DNA of 64,000 nt from contig JBCFYV010000001.1 of NCBI GenBank assembly GCA_039000515.1, positions 60,756,234-60,820,233 on the forward strand, written 5' to 3'. Position numbers and translations under genes: made by a program. Source of the stretch: Timema cristinae. Taxonomy: Eukaryota > Arthropoda > Insecta > Phasmatodea > Timematidae. Shown in pieces: positions 58,855-64,000 of this stretch. The notes under the pieces are model-generated. The model searched no databases. It had not been told where the DNA came from and was given only the letters and a program-made list of their open reading frames with translations. Each line of letters starts with the position of its first letter. Within the stretch, counting starts at the first letter, position 1.

Positions 58855-59819
58855 ATGTCCGGCGTCAAGTGGGAGATTGCGCGCGAACTTCATCGTCCGG
58901 CAAGACGACGATTCCCCCGAAGACACGTTAGTGTACAAGGCTTGAACGAGCTCCTTCAGGCCGATCTGGTAGAGATGATACCCTACTCTGGTTCGAATAA
59001 GGGATTCAAGTACCTTCTCACCGTCATCGACGTGTATTCCAAGAGGGCTTGGGCCGCACCCGTCAAGACTAAGACGGGTAAGAACGTCAGCGTCGCAATG
59101 GCTCTCCTCCTCGACAAGGTAGGTTTACCTCCCGTACGTCATCTCCAAACGGATAACGGGTCGGAGTTTACAACGCAGAATTCAAAACACTCATGAGGAG
59201 AAAGAGGATCAATCATTATTCTACATACAGCAACGTCAAGGCTAGCGTCGTTGAACGATTTAATCGCACTCTCAAGAACATGATGTGGAGGAGGTTCACG
59301 GCTAAAGGATCGTATCGATGATCGATATGATCGATTCCTTACTGGACGAATACAACCGTACGGTACACTCGACCATAAAGATGAGACCTATAGACGTCAA
59401 GGACGATAGACTTTTACATACAGTCTATAAACGTTTCAAGAGCTCAGATTTCACGCCGAACGTATTTAAAGTGGGCGATATAGTCCGTATCAGCAAGTAT
59501 AAGGACGTTTTAGGAAAGGGTTATACCGCAAACTGGTCGACTGAACTGTTTAAAATACGCAAGGTGGTTGAGACTAATCCCAGGACCTTCCTACTCGAAG
59601 ATATGAAAGGTAACCCTATCACGGGCGGTTTCTACGCTAAGGAACTTAGAAAGACTTAGTATCCCGACGTCTACCTTGTGGAGAAGATACTCAGACGTTC
59701 CGGGAATAGAGCGTACGTCAAGTGGTTAGGGTTCGACTCGACACACAATTCGTGGATCGATGCGAAGGATATAGAGGGGTGGCGAGGGTATGTTCCCCCC
59801 TCCATCCCGAGCATATAAA
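58855..59819 (+). pseudogene. Polinton integrase (DDE core plus chromodomain), broken
   Basis: The gene starts ATG 58855. Catalytic residues: Asp in LLQADLVEMIPYSG (about 58950), Asp in LQTDNGSEF (about 59145), Glu in VKASVVERFNRTLKNM (about 59250). A segment IDMIDSLLDEYNRTVHSTIK and an SH3-like VFKVGDIVRISKYKDVLG follow, then YLVEKILRRSGNRAYVKWLG, a chromodomain (59675-59770) that may target insertion to methylated histone chromatin. Lesions: frameshifts near 59175 and 59315 and a TAG at 59657-59659 just before the chromodomain. It ends at TAA 59817-59819, inside a TATAAAG. The N-terminal HHCC zinc finger of retroviral integrases is not seen. Confidence 0.93.
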
Positions 59820-59820
59820 G
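59812..59820 (+). promoter_or_regulatory. TATA box overlapping the integrase stop codon
   Basis: CATATAAAGCGACC spans the integrase TAA and lies about 40 bp upstream of the ATG at 59855, with an initiator-like TCATTC at 59847-59852. Spacing is right for transcription starting just upstream of the next gene. Confidence 0.6.
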
Positions 59821-59854
59821 CGACCGGCAGGTAGGGAGACGCATCTCATTCGAA

Positions 59855-60423
59855 ATGTTTAGACGGTTGGGTTATCGTCTGGAGGACATGAGTGAAATTA
59901 AGATCTCAGACAACGCTTGGAATACTACATCGCGAGAGCCGAGAAGGGTTACAGCGAGTGTTGCGACTCTTCGGTGCACTGACTCGGATGCCATAATCCG
60001 GGAATGTACGAGGCGAGTCAGTCCGTCGAGAGTTGTTCAACATCATGTCCCGTCTACAAGCTGAAGGAAGGGGACGAGCCGCAAATTCTCAGCGAAGACG
60101 CTCCCCAGCTCGAGGAATCGACATCCCTGCACGAGGAAGACGCTTTGTGCGTCGAGCTGGATCGGATCGAGCGCGAGGAACTCGACCATGTCAAAAGCGT
60201 CTCCGAACTCGAAAAGTATCGGACCTACAACGTTCGTCGTCTGGAAGGAGACGAGGAGATCAGCGAACCGGAGGACGAGCCAAACATCGTAACACTGGAC
60301 TATGTGGGTAAAGTGCGTCTTCCGGGTAAAAACTTTGGCGCGAGATACAGAAGTCGGTTTAACGCCTCGCAGCGCGGGCTGATCTATCTAGGCGACGGAA
60401 AATACGATCTTTTCAAGTGGTGA
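59855..60423 (+). pseudogene. Acidic Polinton unknown, about 190 aa
   Basis: ATG 59855 (MFRRLGYRLEDMSEIKISDN) loses frame near 59920. The continuing frame has GYSECCDSS, a stop at about 59981, then MYEASQSVESCSTSCPVYKL and a strongly acidic middle (LSEDAPQLEESTSLHEED), EKYRTYNVRRL and a C-terminal GKNFGARYRSRFN..GLIYLGDGKYDLFKW. The C-terminus looks conserved and folded; no domain recognised. The last gene before the right TIR. Confidence 0.55.
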
Positions 60424-60715
60424 AAGAACCGGTTGTGCGCGTGTTGAAAAGACTAAGACTTTGAGAGAGAGAGAGAGCGAGAGAATTTTGTACTGAATAT
60501 ATGTATCAATGTAATATTAAGAATATACTCGGTTTAAAAAAAACTGTACTATTTATTTAAGGGTGAATAATACTTGTCATATCCTTAATTCCCAATCTTT
60601 GCTAGGACTGAGGATTGAGGTCAGACCATCAGGTTTGAGAGGGAGAGAATATACTCCGTACTATCCCAAGGACTGAGGGTTCGAGGTCCATAAGCTGCCC
60701 TCCCAAACCCTACTA
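60424..60715. other. Subterminal noncoding region of the Polinton
   Basis: A (GA)n run near 60463-60485 and AT-rich DNA without genes; 60600-60700 contains two related blocks, AGGACTGAGGATTGAGGTC and AGGACTGAGGGTTCGAGGTC. The latter carries a B-box-like GGTTCGAGGTCC. Confidence 0.5.
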
Positions 60716-60719
60716 CATC

Positions 60720-61125
60720 ACGTTGATGAAAGAGAGAGAGAGAAAAAAAAACTCGCCGGGAGAGAGGAGAAAAAACTCGCTGGCTCGTCGGGAGAGAGAA
60801 CACTCAACCCTGCCTCATCTGATGAGAGAGAACCCTGACCCCTCACCTCTCTCTGTCACCCTTCTCAATCTGATGAGAGAGAGGGAGAACCCTGACTCAT
60901 CACCTTTCTCTGTCATCCGCGTGCTCCAACCCTTCTCATCCCCAGGAAACCTCAATTATGCAAATGAGTCCCCGTATGCCACACCAGAAAAATAGTCTCC
61001 CCCTCACTTCTCTCAGTCAGCCAGGTGCTCCAACCCCCCAACCCCCACCCCCTACCTCACATCCCCCAGCATCCCAGGAGACACAACCCTCCACCCACCC
61101 TACCTACCCACCCCTCCACCCATTA
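60720..61125 (-). repeat. Polinton right terminal inverted repeat
   Basis: Reverse complement of the left TIR. It starts with a GA-rich run and AACTCGCTGGCTCGTCGGGA and ends CTACCCACCCCTCCACCCAT-TA at 61125, where a mariner remnant follows directly. The two TIRs differ by scattered substitutions and a few indels, so the insertion is not recent. Confidence 0.93.
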
Positions 61126-61550
61126 ATTTCACTTCTTGTTGATATCCCATGGCCAGTGCGGTCACCCGATCTTTAAGCGTGTGACTACTTTTTGTGGGAT
61201 TATCTGAAGTCGAAAGTTTTAATTGATAAACCACGCACTTTGGAAGAAATCAAGGTTACTATCGAACGTAAAATTAGGGCAATACCGATAAACATGCTTC
61301 GTGATATTATGACAAACTTCAAAGCAAGACTTCAGCAATGTGTGAATGAAAATGGAGAACATTTGCAAGACATTATTTTTCATACCTAAATTGTGTTCTA
61401 AAAATTATTGTATGGTGTAAATACACGTAACAATGACAAATTATGCTGAATTTAATGACAAAAGGTAAACAATTTTTTGTTCGAAAATACAAAATTTATT
61501 ACAATTGCAAAACCGTCATATATTTCTGCCGCACTCTGTAGCTACCATGA
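61126..61550 (+). pseudogene. mariner/IS630-type transposase C-terminal remnant
   Basis: Directly abutting the Polinton end, the plus strand encodes PWPVRSPDL, a TAA stop, then CDYFLWDYLKSKVLIDKPRT and IKVTIERKIRAIPINMLRDI to HLQDIIFHT and TAA at 61387-61389. 'W..RSPDL...D.FLW..LK..V' is the third catalytic-Asp region of mariner-like transposases. The N-terminal two thirds are missing; nothing like them was found left of the Polinton. The terminal repeat may lie near 61530-61550 (CTGCCGCACTCTGTAG). Confidence 0.8.
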
Positions 61551-61929
61551 GGAACTTAAATTATAATACAAAGTAAAACTTAAATATTAACTTTGTCGTA
61601 CTTAGGATTTTTCTTTAACATATTTTTTTTATATATATTTAAATATCACTTTCTATTACAGTTATTATTAGAGAGGTTCGTGGACTAAATAAATGACTAT
61701 ATTATCTAGTTTATATAGGGATTGTATATTTTAATTAGAATAATACAAGATAGCCGAGGGCTTACATGAACGATTACTTAACGGAATTGTATAATACATC
61801 ACAGTGTTGCCACTAGAGTTCAAATATGACTATGTTGCAATTTTCAAAGTTACTATTTGACATTGAATAGCGCCGCCCCCTTAATCTCTTACACAACATA
61901 CAACATGTTTCTAAAAGTAACAATCTTAC

Positions 61930-63340
61930 TCTTTTAAAATGATTTGGTAAACATATCAGCCATTTGGTCTTCAGACTTTATATATATTAAAATTGTCACA
62001 TCGTCTATCTTTTGCTTGATAAAATTGAACTTTATGTCTACATGGTCTACATGTTTAATTCGCTTGTAGTTTTCAGGATTGTTTCCTCAGTTATTTGCTG
62101 CTTGGTTGTCGACATATAAGTCATTCACGAGCTAAGTTTACCTGGATGACAGCTCTAAATGTTACTAGAAATAATCCCTAATACATCACTACGCCAACAG
62201 CTGACATCTGTCACTTTGGATGACGGTAATGAAAACAGATGGTAATATATTAATGTGATAGTTGACCACAGTAACTTAGGCCAATATTATATATATATTT
62301 ATTTATTTGAGGTCGGACACACAGTTTATTTATAGTTCTATTCCCCTTTTAAAAAATATTAACGCCGCTTTCACAAAAACTTCTAACGAAAATAGCTTCA
62401 AAATGGCGACTGACGATTCTAAACCATATGATTGAACATAACGGTGAACAGGTTTTTTACAATGATGCATACACGCAGTTGATGAAAATATTTTATTCAG
62501 TTAAATATTTCAAAATACGATAAAATAATCATAAAATCATTTATTGTTTGTAAAAAAATGACAACAATTTTTCTTTTCAAAGTAAATACGATGCCTGTAT
62601 TAAAAGATACTGATGTGTGCTCTATATTACACAAAATCAGTAACGTTCCAAAACGAAAAATAAGTACTTTAAATTATGTTTAAGATATTGTTTTGAGTTG
62701 GATAAAAAGAAATTATTTAAAAAAATGAAATAGTACGAGAAAACTTAAGTTTAGGTTATTTTAAATGTAATATATAACAGGTAATTAAAGATCTTTACAT
62801 TTATAACAAAACTGTGATATTTTACAAGTGTTGGCAACCCAAAACCTAAACATATGATTTTCAAACTGTCATCCAGGTAAAAACTTATCGTGAACGGAAT
62901 ATCGATAACAACTAGACTAACATTTAACAACTTAAAATCAATTACCTGTCATAGCTAACAGGCTTCAACCACACTTACACTTAATGCAAAACACTCTGCT
63001 TCAGTAGAAGACAGACTTACATTGTGTTGTTTCTATAACGACCCAGTAACAATACACCAGAACATTTTAAAAACAAAACCTGATGTGGACTTTCTATCAT
63101 TTGTATCAGTTCCCCAGTCAGAGTCCACAAACCCACACAAAACTTCACTGCTTGAGTTACTATTAAAGATCAATTTCAAAGGTAATGTACTTTTAACCTA
63201 CTTTAACACTATTTTGATAGCTTTGTACAATGCTTCATTGGCATAATTTTAATATCTACCTAAAGACGATGGACTAGTACACAAATCTGGTCGTGTTACA
63301 ATGACCGCATACATAAGACATCCTATTTGTTTGTGCATTG
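61930..63340 (-). mobile_element. Ty1/copia RT-RNase H remnant, split by a MITE
   Basis: On the minus strand, IGCLMYAVIVTRPDL (about 63330-63290) is followed by the RNase H start VLCGFVDSDWGTDTNDRKST and LSSTEAECFALSVSVVEAC (to about 62950). After the inserted MITE, LYVDNQAAN and KHVDHVDIKFNFIKQKIDDV to KSEDQMADMFTKSF end it at about 61935. These are the successive RNase H blocks of copia elements. Several stops are present. No LTR or other genes are seen. Confidence 0.8.
62124..62894. mobile_element. 0.77-kb MITE inside the copia remnant
   Basis: The left end TTCACGAGCTAAGTTTACCT plus GGATGACAG and the right end CTGTCATCCAGGTAAAAACT plus TATCGTGAA are inverted repeats of about 30 bp with small differences. 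The interior is AT-rich and non-coding. It separates the RNase H segments of the copia remnant, so it inserted later. Superfamily not assigned. Confidence 0.75.
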
Positions 63341-63344
63341 TTTA

Positions 63345-64000
63345 TTGTTAGATCAGTTCCATTAGTCTCTACTTCATGTTTCTGTCCTCTATGCTATCTC
63401 TTTGAATAGTGCTTCCTTTATCTCTATGCCTCGAAATTAGTTAGTTTTTGTTTTGTCTCATGATCTGATTGCCTTTGTTGTGGTTTAGACGGTTTTTTGG
63501 TATTTTCTTATATTTTATTGACTCCTTCCACCTTCATTCACCTTTCCTCACTCTTGGAGGCAACAAGAACATACCTGGACCCCTCTTGGTCTATTGTTTT
63601 CCCGCCAAGTGTCGCTGGCGCGGTTTTTTGTTCTGCCGATTAAGTGAGTCGTGTGCTGAGACTTGATCGACCAATAAGTGATGGTTATAGATTCCGTGAA
63701 CTTTCACCTGGAAGCGGTCCAATCTCAGTTATTCGTGTGCGTGTATCAATCAAATTGACTACTCCAAGACAACACCAATCAGACAACATAAAGTGAAGGT
63801 GAGTTGCCTCTACCCATTCCCATTCCACCATACAGTCATTTGTCCGTGTTCGTTACACTGGTCCTCCAGAGGTTTTTTTGTTTTCAGTTCTTGTGATTTA
63901 CGCTACATAATTTTGGTCCATCCGGGCCAAGGATACCTGTTTCAGTGTTCCTTGTGTTTCTGTGTGTTAGGGTGGATAGAAAAACTTATCTGTTTTGTTT
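63345..64000. other. No gene recognised
   Basis: Mixed-composition sequence to the end of the window. An AAGGTGAGTTG at 63796-63806 resembles a splice donor but no coding exon is supported. Confidence 0.4.

Larger units (their letters stand above)
44643..61125 (+). mobile_element. Polinton/Maverick element, 16.5 kb, near-complete but mutated
   Basis: Bounded by inverted repeats of about 0.4 kb (44643-45060 and 60720-61125), it carries the defining Polinton gene set: protein-primed DNA polymerase B, retroviral-like integrase with chromodomain, packaging ATPase, adenain protease, double jelly-roll capsid, plus PLA2, putative penton and others. Length and TIR size are typical. Genes are arranged in both orientations with very short spacers. 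Nearly all are broken by stops or single-base frameshifts. A clean 6-bp target duplication is not visible (TTTGCA left, ATTTCA right). A SINE scrap (47100-47160) lies inside, upstream of the polymerase. Confidence 0.95.

Noticed and set aside
60033..60311. Arg-rich open frame overlapping the acidic Polinton gene
   Set aside because: Shadow frame of the acidic protein (Glu/Asp codons read out of frame give Arg).
44631..61131. Candidate 6-bp target duplication of the Polinton (TTTGCA / ATTTCA)
   Set aside because: Only partly alike; not convincing as a duplication.

Overview
The window looks like nuclear DNA of an invertebrate, most likely an arthropod. It is AT-rich and intron-rich and dense in decayed transposons of eukaryotic type (Polinton/Maverick, hAT, mariner, LINE, Ty3/gypsy, Ty1/copia, tRNA-derived SINE). 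The only clear host gene is a zona pellucida (ZP) domain transmembrane protein of the apical/cuticle type. The species cannot be named from the sequence. A 100-N assembly gap lies at 29136-29235.

Layout. 1.3-6.0 kb: rotted minus-strand remains of a Polinton-type element carrying F54H12.2-like genes, interrupted by a 0.64-kb hAT-type MITE. 10.4-27.5 kb: the last four coding exons of the plus-strand ZP gene. Its introns hold a ZMYM1-like hAT relic (10.9-12.3 kb), a 2.25-kb internally deleted Polinton derivative with its own terminal inverted repeats (13.3-15.5 kb), a SINE (23.6 kb) and a minus-strand LINE (23.9-26.9 kb). A 65-bp minisatellite has expanded inside the reverse-transcriptase region of that LINE. 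27.5-39.9 kb: mostly anonymous AT-rich DNA with SINE and LINE scraps, microsatellites, a 58-bp minisatellite, a hAT-type MITE and a perfect 24-bp-arm hairpin. 39.9-42.9 kb: a gypsy remnant lacking RNase H. 61.1-61.5 kb: a mariner tail. 61.9-63.4 kb: a copia RT/RNase H remnant split by a MITE.

The centrepiece is a 16.5-kb Polinton/Maverick at 44643-61125, bounded by about 0.4-kb terminal inverted repeats. Plus-strand genes: a 100-aa conserved small protein with a probable 69-nt intron, protein-primed family B DNA polymerase, packaging ATPase, a coiled-coil fibre-like protein, a conserved 245-aa unknown, a DDE integrase with chromodomain, and an acidic unknown. Minus-strand genes: a small basic protein, the double jelly-roll major capsid protein, a putative minor capsid (penton) protein, an adenain-type cysteine protease and a phospholipase A2/basic core protein. 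Together they form a virus-like set for self-synthesis (polymerase), integration (integrase), genome packaging (ATPase) and virion building (capsid, protease, PLA2). Almost every gene carries one to six stops or frameshifts, so this copy is dead unless some lesions are assembly indels.

Most interesting points: two phage-tail-fibre-like 'P..sDA..K.YVD' motifs flanking the coiled coil of the fibre-like Polinton protein; two unrelated Polinton lineages in one window; a TIR-bounded mini-Polinton; TATA boxes placed in very tight intergenic spaces (one overlapping the integrase stop codon); and minisatellites born inside other features (LINE RT, ZP exon end, Polinton splice acceptor).
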